This document shows, piece after piece, positions 53,032-62,552 of a DNA stretch of 64,000 nt. A program made the position numbers and the translations under genes. Location: positions 29,193-93,192 of the forward strand of contig CAZOPF010000007.1 in the NCBI GenBank assembly GCA_964581605.1, in the 5' to 3' direction. The stretch's first letter is position 1. Each line of letters starts with the position of its first letter. Below the pieces are notes generated by a model. It searched no databases. It was not told the DNA's origin and saw nothing but the letters and a program-made list of their open reading frames with translations. This DNA is from CAADGU01 sp964581605 (GTDB lineage: Bacteria > Chloroflexota > Anaerolineae > Promineifilales > Promineifilaceae).

Positions 53032-53233
53032 CAATTCGAAATATGAAATCAATGAACTGTAGGGGCGGGACGGCGGGGGTTGAACTGGCTCTGATAGCGG
53101 CCCTTTTGCCCGCGCCGTCTCGCCCCATGTGGCCGCAAAACGGGGTGAGACAGGCGGGAACCACTTCCTTTGTGCAAAACCAAAACGTGGCCCGCCTGTC
53201 CCACCCCTACGGTTTAGACCATATTTCAAATTG
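53032..53233. repeat. About 200-bp nested palindromic repeat (GTAGGGGCGGGA / TCCCACCCCTAC)
   Basis: Outer arms CAATTCGAAATATG (53032) and CATATTTCAAATTG (to 53233) pair with one mismatch. Inside, CTGTAGGGGCGGGACGGCGGG pairs with CCCGCCTGTCCCACCCCTACGG, and within that CCGTCTCGCCCC pairs with GGGGTGAGACAGG. It starts ten bases after a stop codon. It is non-coding and looks like a MITE-like element or a large terminator. Confidence 0.85.
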
Positions 53234-53259
53234 TTGAGCTGCCATAATTGTATAGCAGG

Positions 53260-56200
53260 TTATTTTGCCACGATATTTTTAAACTTGATATTTCCATCGC
53301 GGATGATTTTACTGGCATCCGCAAATTGAAAAGGTGGCCGCAGTAGACCATATGCTTGCAGGTAATAGAGAGGCGCTACGGCCGTTTCTGTTTGCACCAA
53401 CATCCTATCCGCCTCATGGTATAAATCAAAACGTTGTTGTGCGTGTACGGCCGTCTGCGCTTGATTCAGAAGATGATCAAACCAGGGATTTTGCCACCGA
53501 ATGAGATTGTTCGGGCTTGTGCTATAAAAAAAACCTCGCAACACATCATCCGGGTCAGGGTAAGCAGCATAACAGCCTGACAAAGCCAGATGCCCCTGGC
53601 CCTGTTCCAGATATGCCGTGAACTCCTCGTCGCTCAGACCTTCCACCACTTCCACCAATACATTCAGGTGAGTCTGCCATGCCTCTTGCAAAATGGCGGG
53701 CGTACTGGCAAAGCCGGGTAACGTTAATAACCGGATGGGGGGCAAAGCTTGCCCATTCGGGAAACCAGCCTGACGCAATAAAAATCGGGCACGTTCCGGG
53801 TCAAAAGGCAGCCCTATTTCCGGGGAATGGCCGGGCATACCCGGCGGCACAAACCCGCCAGTGGCCGGTTTTTGCACACCGGCCCACACCGTTTGCACCA
53901 GCTTTTGCCGGTCAATGGCACTGGCAAAAGCCTGCCGTACCAGTTTGTTATCAAATGGTGGCGTCTGGCAGGCAAAGCCCAGAAAGAAGGTAACAAAACC
54001 CTGCACCAGAAAGGCGGAGTCAGAATAGAGGACTGGCAAATCGGTTCGGTCATCTACCCGGCACCAATCCACCTGATTTTGTTGATAATCTTGCCAGTTT
54101 GGTTCGTAGACGTGCAGAGAAACCTGGGAAATGTTGCCGGCGCGGAAACCGCGATAATGGGGATTTTGTTTGAGGTGTAAGGGGCCATCAAGGGCATCTG
54201 GGTCTGGTTGAAATGGGCCATTACAGACCAGACGTGTGGGACTGGCCCAATCATCGGGATGGTGAGCGACATGATGCGCAGGTTGGGGAAGTGTTACCGG
54301 GTAAGCGAGTAAATAGAGGAAGTAGTTAACCGGGGTATCCAGGTCAATTTCCATTGACCAGTCATCGAGGGCCGTGATGCCTACGGCCGTGACCGCCCGC
54401 TCCTCCCCTCGATGAAAGGCCGCCGCCCCACGAATCGCATACAACTGATGAGCCATACCGGCGTTTGTATCCGGGCTAAGATTACGCCGCCAGGCAAAAA
54501 CAAAATCATGTGCCGTCACGGGGGTGCCATCACTCCACTGCCAATCGCGTCGCAGTTCAAAACGGTAACGCCGCCCCCCGTCCAACACCTGCCAGCGCCG
54601 TGCTAACAGGGGCACGATGTTCCATTCGTGGTCCAATTCCACCAGCCCTTCAAACAGGTTGATGATCAATTGCAAGGCTTCTCCGGTCTCCACATGAGCC
54701 GGATCGAGGTCGTGGGTAAATTCCGGCAGCACACCCCATCGGAACACGGGCACGGCCGTATCCCTCCCCTCTTCTTCTGCTGTCATTGGCCGCGTTGGTA
54801 GCTGTTCCAATAAGTCAAAGGCCCGTTCATAATAACTTTGCGCACCGTCAAAATCGAGGTTATTTACTTTGACCTGTGCCAATTTCAGGTAGGTTTTAGC
54901 CTGGCGATCCAACGTTACTGTGTCGGTTGGCAATTGGGTCAGCAGGGTGAGGATACGGCCGTACAGCAATTCCGCTTCCTCATGTGCATAAAGCAGCCGG
55001 GATTGGTCGGCCGTCAGATTCAGATAATAAATCGCCTTATCCAGCTCTTCGGCCTGTTCCCAATGATTTGACAGAAAGGCCATCTGTTCGGCAATTGCAC
55101 CGGGAAAAAGCTGCTCAAACGCCTCAGCCACCTGCCGGTGATAGGCGCGGCGGCGCTCGTGCAGCAACGTACTGTATGCCCCCTCTTGAATGAGCGCGTG
55201 TCGAAAGGTATGCGCCGCCCCCAGGTCAGCCTGCGTCGGGCGGATATAGTCGCTCCCTTCCAATTCAGCCAGCAAGTTGTTCACCTGCTGCTCGGCGCTG
55301 CTGATACGCGCCAACACTTGATCCAGAAACGTCTTGCCAATGACGGCCGCCAGTTGCAGCGTATGGCGTGTTTCCACCGCCAGCCGGTCTAGCTGCGCCA
55401 GCAGCAAACCCTGTACCGAATTGGGCAAATCCAGCGCATCCAATTCCACATGCGCCAGATCATCCAGTTCGGTTAACTGCAACGTGCGCACCAATTCCAC
55501 CAGAAACAGGGGGTTCCCACCCCCCTTAGCCACCAGATAATCCGCAACATGCGGCGGCAAATCAGGCGCACGAGCGGTAATGAGGGCGACGGCGGCCGTG
55601 TCAGTTAATGGGGTCAGGGTGAGATGGGTGAGGGGGAGTACGGCCGTGTCCCACCCCTGCACCATCCCCCAGGCGCGGCTCTCTGTTTCCGGGCGCATCG
55701 CCAGCAGCAGCAACAACGGGAGTTCGGCCGTTAAAGGAGCGATGCGTTCTACCAATTGCAGCGAAGTGGCATCCGCCCACTGTAAATCATCCATAACCAG
55801 GACAACCGGAAAATGGCGGCACAACTGGCGCAGCAGATCGGGAATAATCTCAAACAACTGCCAGCGTCGGCTCTCCCCGGCCAGCCCTTCCAGCCGGGCG
55901 GCGACATCATCCGGCAGCGGCAGGTTCATAAACGCCGCCAGGTAAGGATAGGTGCTTTCCAGCCGCGCCGGGCCAAACAGCTCTTCGCAAAAGTCGCGCA
56001 GGCGCTGGCTGGCCTGGTGTGGTGTGGTCGCGGGTGGCAAATTGAGCAAATCCCGCAGCAGTTCAATAAACAGGTAGCCGGTAAAGGTGTGGCCGTAGGC
56101 CAGGCTGATGCCGCTGGCCCAAATGCCCCCTGCCCGGCTCTTTTGCCAGACCGCCTCCGTTTCCGTGCGCACATTGTCTAGCAGCAATGTTTTGCCCTGC

Positions 56201-57669
56201 CCCACTTCGCCGGTGATGGCGATAGCAGCGCCGTGATTCGTAACCCGTAATCCGTCATCCGTGAGCGGTAATCGGATGGCGGATAACGCTTTACGGATAA
56301 CGGACAACTCTTCGTCGCGGCCAAACAGTGGCTCCACACGGCGGGGCGGCCGTTCCAGAGGCTGGTAGGCAGTAGCAGCATAGACGTGGATAGGGTCGGC
56401 TTTGCCTTTGACCTGGATGTATCCCAGGTCTGTTGCGTGGATAGCGGCGCTGATCAGGCTGCGCACGGCCGTATCCATCAAAATCTGGTCGTCGGTTGCG
56501 TTTTGCATCAGCCGGGCAGACAGATTGATCGCATCACCCATGGTGGTGTAGTCATGGCGGTGGGGGGAACCAACTGGCCCGGCAAACACACGGCCCCCGC
56601 TGACGCCAATGCGCTGCCTGGTGATAAACGGCAGCTTCCTACATTCTGCCTGCAAATCCAGCGCACAACGAATAGCACGCTCTTCCTGCTCTTCCACGCT
56701 GCGCGGCGCGCCAAAGATGATGTGCAGCAGGCTGCCTTTGTCCCCGGTGATGAGGCGGTTCAGGCGGCCGTCGTACCGCCCCACAATCTCTTGCGCCAGA
56801 CCAAAGTAGCTTTGTAACCTGTCGGTAATTTCCGGATCGGCGTCATAATCCAGCCCGTGAAACTGCACAAACAGGCTGACCACCGGCTTCAACTCCGCCA
56901 CCTGCGTTTGCCTGGCTTGCAGCGTCTCCACAATGGTGCGGGGCACATAGGCCGCCAGTTGGTCCACCAGCGCCATTTCATCGGCCGCGCTCCACCTGAG
57001 GGCCGGCCAGGGTTTGGGGCGGGCGGCGCGGCGTAGCTGGCTGACCACCGCCACGCCCTCACGCCATCTGTCTGCTATGACCACATCGCCCACCAGTTGC
57101 AGCGTCGCAGCGTCAGCCATGATGTCGCCCGGCTCGGCGTGGTGCTCATTGTCTGCCATGCGGTCTAGTGTGGCCCCCGCCAACACATCTTCATAACCGT
57201 AGGTGGGCAGCCCCAGGTTAAACCGTTTGACCGGGCCATACGCCAGCCCAATTTTCATGCGCAGGGTAACGGGGCCGATGGGGGTGGGGATACGGCCGTG
57301 CTGCTGCATCACGTGCTGCATCCGGTGGGCGGCGGTGAGCGCACGGTGGATGACGGCCGTTTTCCTTTCCCTTTTTGCCCGCCCAAACCAGATAATCAGC
57401 GCATCACCGCCAAACTTGATGACGCTGCCCCGGTAGCGGTGTACCTGGGCAATGAGCGGCGTAAACACAGAGTCCAGTGCGCGGGTCAGCTCTTCTGCGC
57501 CGTGGTCGGCCGTTAGACCATGGGTCAGCGCCTCCGTCAGCGGCGTAAAACCAGAAATATCCGCAATGAGCGCCACGCCGTCATCGGCCAGGGCAGTTTG
57601 CGCCACCATGTTTTGCACCCGGTCACGCGGAATGTAAGCGGCTAATTGGGCAATGAGATGGGAAGCCAT
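53260..57669 (-). CDS. Adenylate/guanylate cyclase - AAA ATPase - TPR - substrate-binding-protein fusion
   Basis: The 1469-residue protein has no signal peptide. Cyclase domain 1 (about 30-200): ALIADISGFTPLTEA and IKFGGDALIIWFG with both metal-binding Asp. Cyclase domain 2 (about 240-440): these Asp are partly lost, but YTTMGDAINLSARLMQ keeps the Asn and Arg that stabilise the transition state. Then an AAA domain (Walker A GEVGQGKT near 486, Walker B VVLVMDDLQWADA), a helical TPR-like region to about 950, and from about 970 a family-5 extracellular solute-binding domain (GVLPEFTHDLDPAHVETGEA, LRRDWQWSDGTPVTAHDFVFAW). The first four parts match soluble adenylyl cyclase (sAC) order. A peptide-binding domain on a cytoplasmic enzyme is unusual. 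A word repeat interrupts the linker before the Walker A. Confidence 0.9.
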   Translation of the reverse strand: MASHLIAQLAAYIPRDRVQNMVAQTALADDGVALIADISGFTPLTEALTHGLTADHGAEELTRALDSVFTPLIAQVHRYRGSVIKFGGDALIIWFGRAKRERKTAVIHRALTAAHRMQHVMQQHGRIPTPIGPVTLRMKIGLAYGPVKRFNLGLPTYGYEDVLAGATLDRMADNEHHAEPGDIMADAATLQLVGDVVIADRWREGVAVVSQLRRAARPKPWPALRWSAADEMALVDQLAAYVPRTIVETLQARQTQVAELKPVVSLFVQFHGLDYDADPEITDRLQSYFGLAQEIVGRYDGRLNRLITGDKGSLLHIIFGAPRSVEEQEERAIRCALDLQAECRKLPFITRQRIGVSGGRVFAGPVGSPHRHDYTTMGDAINLSARLMQNATDDQILMDTAVRSLISAAIHATDLGYIQVKGKADPIHVYAATAYQPLERPPRRVEPLFGRDEELSVIRKALSAIRLPLTDDGLRVTNHGAAIAITGEVGQGKTLLLDNVRTETEAVWQKSRAGGIWASGISLAYGHTFTGYLFIELLRDLLNLPPATTPHQASQRLRDFCEELFGPARLESTYPYLAAFMNLPLPDDVAARLEGLAGESRRWQLFEIIPDLLRQLCRHFPVVLVMDDLQWADATSLQLVERIAPLTAELPLLLLLAMRPETESRAWGMVQGWDTAVLPLTHLTLTPLTDTAAVALITARAPDLPPHVADYLVAKGGGNPLFLVELVRTLQLTELDDLAHVELDALDLPNSVQGLLLAQLDRLAVETRHTLQLAAVIGKTFLDQVLARISSAEQQVNNLLAELEGSDYIRPTQADLGAAHTFRHALIQEGAYSTLLHERRRAYHRQVAEAFEQLFPGAIAEQMAFLSNHWEQAEELDKAIYYLNLTADQSRLLYAHEEAELLYGRILTLLTQLPTDTVTLDRQAKTYLKLAQVKVNNLDFDGAQSYYERAFDLLEQLPTRPMTAEEEGRDTAVPVFRWGVLPEFTHDLDPAHVETGEALQLIINLFEGLVELDHEWNIVPLLARRWQVLDGGRRYRFELRRDWQWSDGTPVTAHDFVFAWRRNLSPDTNAGMAHQLYAIRGAAAFHRGEERAVTAVGITALDDWSMEIDLDTPVNYFLYLLAYPVTLPQPAHHVAHHPDDWASPTRLVCNGPFQPDPDALDGPLHLKQNPHYRGFRAGNISQVSLHVYEPNWQDYQQNQVDWCRVDDRTDLPVLYSDSAFLVQGFVTFFLGFACQTPPFDNKLVRQAFASAIDRQKLVQTVWAGVQKPATGGFVPPGMPGHSPEIGLPFDPERARFLLRQAGFPNGQALPPIRLLTLPGFASTPAILQEAWQTHLNVLVEVVEGLSDEEFTAYLEQGQGHLALSGCYAAYPDPDDVLRGFFYSTSPNNLIRWQNPWFDHLLNQAQTAVHAQQRFDLYHEADRMLVQTETAVAPLYYLQAYGLLRPPFQFADASKIIRDGNIKFKNIVAK
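56230..56310. repeat. Iterated-word sequence inside the cyclase gene
   Basis: CGTAACCCGTAATCCGTCATCCGTGAGCGGTAATCGGATGGCGGATAA... (first bases shown in words) is built from the same GTAATCGG / GGATTACGG words as 9825-9877 and 43640-43690. It is in frame and encodes a linker (IRLPLTDDGLRVTNHGAA) between cyclase domain 2 and the AAA domain. Confidence 0.75.
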
Positions 57670-57817
57670 ACTGCAATCCTGTCTAATTTTTCGCTACTGT
57701 AAGTCGTAATTCGTAAGCCGAAAACCGGCACGGATGACGGTTCGCGGCTTACTTCTTGCAGGCGCGAAATGTGCGCCAAAAGCGCCAAAAGGCAAAGATT
57801 ACTTGGGTTGTGGCGGA

Positions 57818-59236
57818 TTACGAATCCTCCTGGCCGGGTACGGGGAATTCGATGCGCACACGGGAAACGGCACGGCCGTCTACAGCCAATACCCTCATGT
57901 GAACGGTATCATTGTAAACCACCTCGTCGCCAACTTGCGGCGGCCGTCCTAACTTCGTTACCACCAGCCCCCCTACCGTTTCCACATCTGGCAATGCCTC
58001 TTCATCACCCCAAAACCCTTCGTCAAAGTCATCCACCAGATAATGCCCGGCCACTTCCAACACGCCGGGGCCAATTTCCACCAAAGGCTCTTTCTCCAGG
58101 TCAAACTCATCCCGCACTTCTCCCACCACTTCTTCGACCAAATCTTCCAACGTCACCACCCCGGCCATACCGCCAAACTCGTCCAGCACAATCGCCATAT
58201 GCAACCGTTGTCGCTTAAAAGCGGCCAGCAAGGTCTCTACCGGCAAATCTTCGGGCACGGCCGGAGCCGCCCGCAAGATGGAGCGCAGGTTAAACCGGCC
58301 CGGCGCATCCACCGTCTGCCGGATTAAATCTTTCAAATGCAAGATGCCAATGATGTGGTCACGGTCTTTCACATAAACGGGAAAGCGACTGTGGCGGCTT
58401 TCGGTGACAATTTTGAACAGATGGTCCCGCGATACGTCGTGTGGAATGGCCTGTACTTTGGTGCGTGGCGTCATCACCTGCCCCACCGTGCGCTCGCTGA
58501 ATTCAAAGATGTTAAGGATCATTTCTTGCTCATCCTCGTTGAGCAGGCCACCTTCGGTACTTTCCGTGACGATGAGTTCAATCTCTTCGGGCGAACTGAC
58601 GCGGGCGTGCCCTTCGGCGGGCGGGATGCGGAAGAGATGCAGCAGCCACAGCCCCACACGGTTGAGGGCACGCACGGGGAATTTGAGAATCAGACCGGAA
58701 AATTGCATGGGGCGGGTGAGAAATAGCGCCATTTTGGGGGCGTCGGTGAGAGCTAATGATTTAGGCACCATTTCGCCCAAAACGACATGGAGGTAGGTGA
58801 GCAGCCCCAAGGCAATGAAATAACCGATGGTTTCCACTGTTTCTGGGGCCAGTCCCCAGGCGGCCAGGTACGGCTCGATGAGATGGGCAATGCGTGGTTC
58901 GCCGACCATGGCCAGCGCCAGGGAGGCGATGGTGATGCCCAGTTGGGCGGTGGCGATGTACTGGTCTTGTTTGGGGCGAGATTCGAGGATAGAGAGGACG
59001 GCCCGGGCACGGCCGTGTCCCTCATCCGCCATTTGCTCCATCTGCGTGGCCCGCACACCAATGATAGAAAATTCAGCCGCCACGTAAATACCGTTCAGCA
59101 ACACAAACAGCATAATCACGACCGCCGTGGCCAATAAATAGCCCAGACGGCCGCTTTCGGCCGTCTGGGCTTGCGCCACCGAGGTCATCATGCGAACGGC
59201 CGGAAACGTGAGCAGCAAGAGAAACAGCTTACTCAT
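57818..59236 (-). CDS. CNNM/CorC-HlyC family transporter (DUF21, CBS pair, transporter-associated domain)
   Basis: The 472-residue protein has an N-terminal signal/membrane region, four DUF21 helices with LLNGIYVAAEFSIIGVRAT and IATAQLGITIASLALA, two CBS domains (VGQVMTPRTKVQAIPHDV and SILRAAPAVPEDLPVETLLAAF), LDEFGGMAGVVTLEDLVEEVVGE between, and the C-terminal CorC/HlyC domain. Family members move Mg2+ or Co2+ or act as their regulators. Start ATG 59236 overlaps the upstream gene's stop in ATGAGTAA. The upstream gene is a paralogue, so the pair arose by tandem duplication. Confidence 0.93.
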   Translation of the reverse strand: MSKLFLLLLTFPAVRMMTSVAQAQTAESGRLGYLLATAVVIMLFVLLNGIYVAAEFSIIGVRATQMEQMADEGHGRARAVLSILESRPKQDQYIATAQLGITIASLALAMVGEPRIAHLIEPYLAAWGLAPETVETIGYFIALGLLTYLHVVLGEMVPKSLALTDAPKMALFLTRPMQFSGLILKFPVRALNRVGLWLLHLFRIPPAEGHARVSSPEEIELIVTESTEGGLLNEDEQEMILNIFEFSERTVGQVMTPRTKVQAIPHDVSRDHLFKIVTESRHSRFPVYVKDRDHIIGILHLKDLIRQTVDAPGRFNLRSILRAAPAVPEDLPVETLLAAFKRQRLHMAIVLDEFGGMAGVVTLEDLVEEVVGEVRDEFDLEKEPLVEIGPGVLEVAGHYLVDDFDEGFWGDEEALPDVETVGGLVVTKLGRPPQVGDEVVYNDTVHMRVLAVDGRAVSRVRIEFPVPGQEDS

Positions 59237-60644
59237 GGTCGGCCACCTCCCATTCCACAAAAGTGGGCGTTTCATCGGCCGTTTGCGGCAGGCACATAGA
59301 GAGTTCAGAAACGGCCTGATCATCTATCGCTTCCACGCGAATGGTCACATCATTAAAGCGCACTTCATCACCCACAACGGGTTTGCGCCGGAGTTCGCTA
59401 AAAATGAGACCACTGAGGGTATCGGCCGTCTCTTCGGGCAGGTCTAGCTCCCAATACTCGTTCACATCGGCAACAAGCAAATCACCACGCAAGTAAATGC
59501 GCCCTTCTTTATCGCGGGCATAGGGGGCCATTTCGTCATCAAATTCATCTTGCAATTCGCCAAATACTTCCTCGATCAAATCCTCAAACGTAACCAGCCC
59601 GGCCGTGCCGCCATATTCATCAAAAACTATCGCCATATAATTACCGCGTGAATCCAGGCGCTGCCAGACATCCACCACCGGCAGGGTTTCCGGCACATGC
59701 ACGATGTCACGCAAGATAGATTTAAGAGGCGCGTCGGGCGAGTCGGCTATATGCAGCCGAAACAAATCCTTTACATGCACAAACCCGATCACATCATCTA
59801 TCGAGTCCTGGTAAATGGGAATGCGGGAATTGCCGGCTTCAATTGCTAATCGCATTAAATCCACGACCGAGATATTAATTGGTGCGGCCACAATTTTGGT
59901 ACGATGCACCATCACCTGCCGGGCCGTCAGGTCACGCAGGCGGAAGGCATTGCGCAGCATGCGCCGCTCTTCATCATCCAGCAGGCCACTTTCATGGCTT
60001 TCTGTTACCAGCAGTTCGATCTCCTCCGGTGAGTGGGCGTGTATGCCCTTTTCCCGAACATTTCGCCCTAAAAGGCGCAGGATGAGGTTGCCACTGCCGT
60101 TAAATAGCCAGATGAGGGGCATGAACAGCACCCGCGAAACCAGCATGGGCAGCAAAATATACCAGGCCGAGGCCAGCTTTTCTGGGTACATAATGGCTAC
60201 CGACTTGGGAAAGAGTTCGCCCAGAATGACCTGCAAAGTGGTAATGAAGGCCAGAACGAGGAGGACGGCAATAGGAGCGGCAGCGGCTTCGGCTAACGTC
60301 ATGGCGGATGTCAATCCTAACCGCCCGAAGAGTGGTTCCAGCCAGACGAATAATTGGTTCAGTGGGGCAACCAGGGCGGCCGCAATGACATTTTGGCCGT
60401 AAGCACCAACCACAAGGGAAGAAATGGTGATACCAATCTGGCAGGTAGCCACGTAGTTATCTAGCTTGTGCCGGTCTTCGACGATGGGGTGCAGCAGTTG
60501 GGCCATGCGGTTGCCCTGCCCGGCCATCTGGCTGAGGCGGGTGCGGCGTGAGGAGACGGTGGCAAATTCGGCGGCCACGTAGAGGGCGTTTAGGAAGATG
60601 CAAATAAAGACAATGGCGAAAATGGTCACTGTTTCGGCAAACAT
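59229..60644 (-). CDS. CNNM/CorC-HlyC family transporter, paralogue
   Basis: The 471-residue protein has the same plan as its neighbour: DUF21 (IFLNALYVAAEFATVSSRRTRL, VATCQIGITISSLVVGAYG), CBS pair (TARQVMVHRTKIVAAP, ILRDIVHVPETLPVVDVWQ), FDEYGGTAGLVTFEDLIEEVFGE and a C-terminal CorC_HlyC domain. ATG 60644 fits the usual start of DUF21; longer frames begin at 60701. Probably an ion transporter or its regulator working as a heteromer with the paralogue. Confidence 0.93.
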   Translation of the reverse strand: MFAETVTIFAIVFICIFLNALYVAAEFATVSSRRTRLSQMAGQGNRMAQLLHPIVEDRHKLDNYVATCQIGITISSLVVGAYGQNVIAAALVAPLNQLFVWLEPLFGRLGLTSAMTLAEAAAAPIAVLLVLAFITTLQVILGELFPKSVAIMYPEKLASAWYILLPMLVSRVLFMPLIWLFNGSGNLILRLLGRNVREKGIHAHSPEEIELLVTESHESGLLDDEERRMLRNAFRLRDLTARQVMVHRTKIVAAPINISVVDLMRLAIEAGNSRIPIYQDSIDDVIGFVHVKDLFRLHIADSPDAPLKSILRDIVHVPETLPVVDVWQRLDSRGNYMAIVFDEYGGTAGLVTFEDLIEEVFGELQDEFDDEMAPYARDKEGRIYLRGDLLVADVNEYWELDLPEETADTLSGLIFSELRRKPVVGDEVRFNDVTIRVEAIDDQAVSELSMCLPQTADETPTFVEWEVADHE

Positions 60645-61121
60645 ACATGAAAGGTGGGGCGATGGGTTACACGGCCGTGCCTGGCCCATGCCCCCCAACA
60701 AAAACGCCCGCGCCTGATAGACGGCCGTACCAATAACGGCCGCTCAGGTGACGGCCGTTTACCCCAATGGTGTTATATGCAAATGGCAAATAATGGGGAG
60801 GTTTATCAGAATCAGCAGGGTTAGGGGAGGGTTCCATTAACGATATTCTACCCCCAACCCAATTGGGTTGTTCATTTTTTGAGTCTTATTGTGACTAGCG
60901 ATCATAAAAATTTGGTCAACTGACTACCGCCAGCTGACCAGATTATAGAGGAGGGGTATAGATCGGTCAACGAAATTTAGGCTTGCCGGATTTTGTTGGC
61001 ATGATGGTACGGCCGTGACCATCTACCTCTGTTGCTGCTGGCCCTGCTACACCATCGCTGCTTTCGGTTGGCTGGATGGAGGGTGGGGTGGGAGGTTGGT
61101 TAATCTCTCACTCTCCCGGTC
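60645..61121. other. Intergenic region with clustered ACGGCCGT octamers
   Basis: No gene is seen. Perfect octamers lie at 60671, 60721 and 60751, with a one-base variant at 60736. TGGTCAACTG ... CAGCTGACCA near 60915-60942 is a possible hairpin, and 61093-61120 holds CTCTCACTCTC words. No clear promoter was found for the P450. Confidence 0.6.
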
Positions 61122-62516
61122 TCATTCTGCCGGCCGTGCTGCCGGCCGTGCCGCCGGCCGTGCCGCAATCTGCATCTTCATCCCATGTTTCGGCCGTAAC
61201 GTGACGCTGGCTTCGGGTTGGATGATCTGGCCGGGGAGTAGCTGGAAGTCAAAGGCAGTGACGAGGCTGGCCAGCACCAGCCGCATCTCCATTAGAGCAA
61301 ATTCATTGCCGATGCACTGGCGCGGGCCAGCGCCAAAGGGGAAGTAGACGAAGGGGGACGGCCGTTTCTGATCTGGGGCAAAGCGTTCTGGCTCAAAACG
61401 GTCTGCGTTCGGCCAGTGGTCAGGATGGCGGTGCAAGATGGCCGGGCAAATAAAGACCATATCGTTGCCCGAAAGCGCATAGCCGCCAATCTCGTCTGGG
61501 GCGATGGGGGCGCGGTAGATGAGCCAGAACGGGGGATAAAGCCGCATCGCTTCTTCAATGACCATGTGCGTATACGGCAGGTGAGGCAGGTCGGCAAATG
61601 TGGCGGTACGGCCGTGCGGCACGGTATGGCCGTTGCATACCCCATCCACCTCCGCCCGCAAAATTGCCAGCTTTTCTGGGTGCTGCGCCAACAGGTAGAG
61701 CGCCCAGGTCAGGCCAATAGCCGATGTTTCGTGCCCGGCCAGAAAGATGGTCATAATTTCATCCCGCAGTTGAGCGTCGCTCATGCCCACGCCCGTCTCT
61801 TCATCTTGCGCATCCAACAGCAGTTGCAGCAAATCATCACCCGGCTCCCCGGCACGGCGGGCCGCAATCAGGCCATTCACCGCTTCGTCCAGCAGGTTAA
61901 GGGCGGCGTCAAAGCGGCGGTTGGCCGGCGTGGGCCAGGAGTCGGGCAGGCGCAGCAGCGCCCAGGATTGGGCATTAAAATGGTGCAGCACCGTTGTCCA
62001 CGCCTGGCCCAATTGGTCGGCATTTGCCAACCGGCTGCCAAACATGGTCTGCAAAATAATGTGCAAGGTCAGGTGCATGATGTCGGCGTGGATGTCTACG
62101 GCCGTGCCCGACCGCGCCCGCCAATCTGAGAGGAAGGTGCTGGTCACGGCCGTCATCTGCTCTGCCAATGCCGCGATTTTTTGCCGATGAAAAGCAGGCT
62201 GCATCAATTTGCGCTGGCTACGCCAAAACTCCCCCTCATTCGTGGCCAACCCCTGCCCCAACACCCGTTTGGTCAGCGACAGCGTGCTGCTTTTCTGATA
62301 ATTGCGGTAATTGTCACGCAGCACATATTGGATATGCGCTGGATTGTTGAGCAAAAACGCCTGCCGCGAGCCAAAATCCACCAACGCCAGATCGCCATAC
62401 TCCGCCGCCACCCGCTGCAAAAACGCCAGCGGATCGCCCCACATCTTGGGCAGCACCCCTACAAATGGATACCCTTTTGGCCCCGGCGGCCGTTCATTCA
62501 ACTTGTTAGCAACCAT
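61122..62516 (-). CDS. Cytochrome P450
   Basis: The 464-residue protein is a full P450: ERPPGPKGYPFVG proline hinge, I helix IFLAGHETSAIGLTWAL, ExxR in VIEEAMRLYPPFW, and heme-binding FGAGPRQCIGNEFALME with the Cys ligand. P450s insert oxygen into organic substrates with electrons from ferredoxin or a reductase; no partner gene is adjacent and the substrate is unknown. It has no membrane helix. The C-terminus AARPAARPAARPAE is encoded by three GCCGGCCGT-type units, an octamer-rich tail that looks like an added extension beyond the normal end. Confidence 0.96.
   Translation of the reverse strand: MVANKLNERPPGPKGYPFVGVLPKMWGDPLAFLQRVAAEYGDLALVDFGSRQAFLLNNPAHIQYVLRDNYRNYQKSSTLSLTKRVLGQGLATNEGEFWRSQRKLMQPAFHRQKIAALAEQMTAVTSTFLSDWRARSGTAVDIHADIMHLTLHIILQTMFGSRLANADQLGQAWTTVLHHFNAQSWALLRLPDSWPTPANRRFDAALNLLDEAVNGLIAARRAGEPGDDLLQLLLDAQDEETGVGMSDAQLRDEIMTIFLAGHETSAIGLTWALYLLAQHPEKLAILRAEVDGVCNGHTVPHGRTATFADLPHLPYTHMVIEEAMRLYPPFWLIYRAPIAPDEIGGYALSGNDMVFICPAILHRHPDHWPNADRFEPERFAPDQKRPSPFVYFPFGAGPRQCIGNEFALMEMRLVLASLVTAFDFQLLPGQIIQPEASVTLRPKHGMKMQIAARPAARPAARPAE
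61127..61166 (-). repeat. Tandem GCCGGCCGT repeats encoding an AARP tail
   Basis: Three copies of (GC)CGGCCGTGC form the last coding bases of the P450, matching the window-wide GGCCGT core. Confidence 0.8.
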
Positions 62517-62552
62517 CTTTCAACCTTCGCGTCCCTTTGCGCCCTTAGCGGA

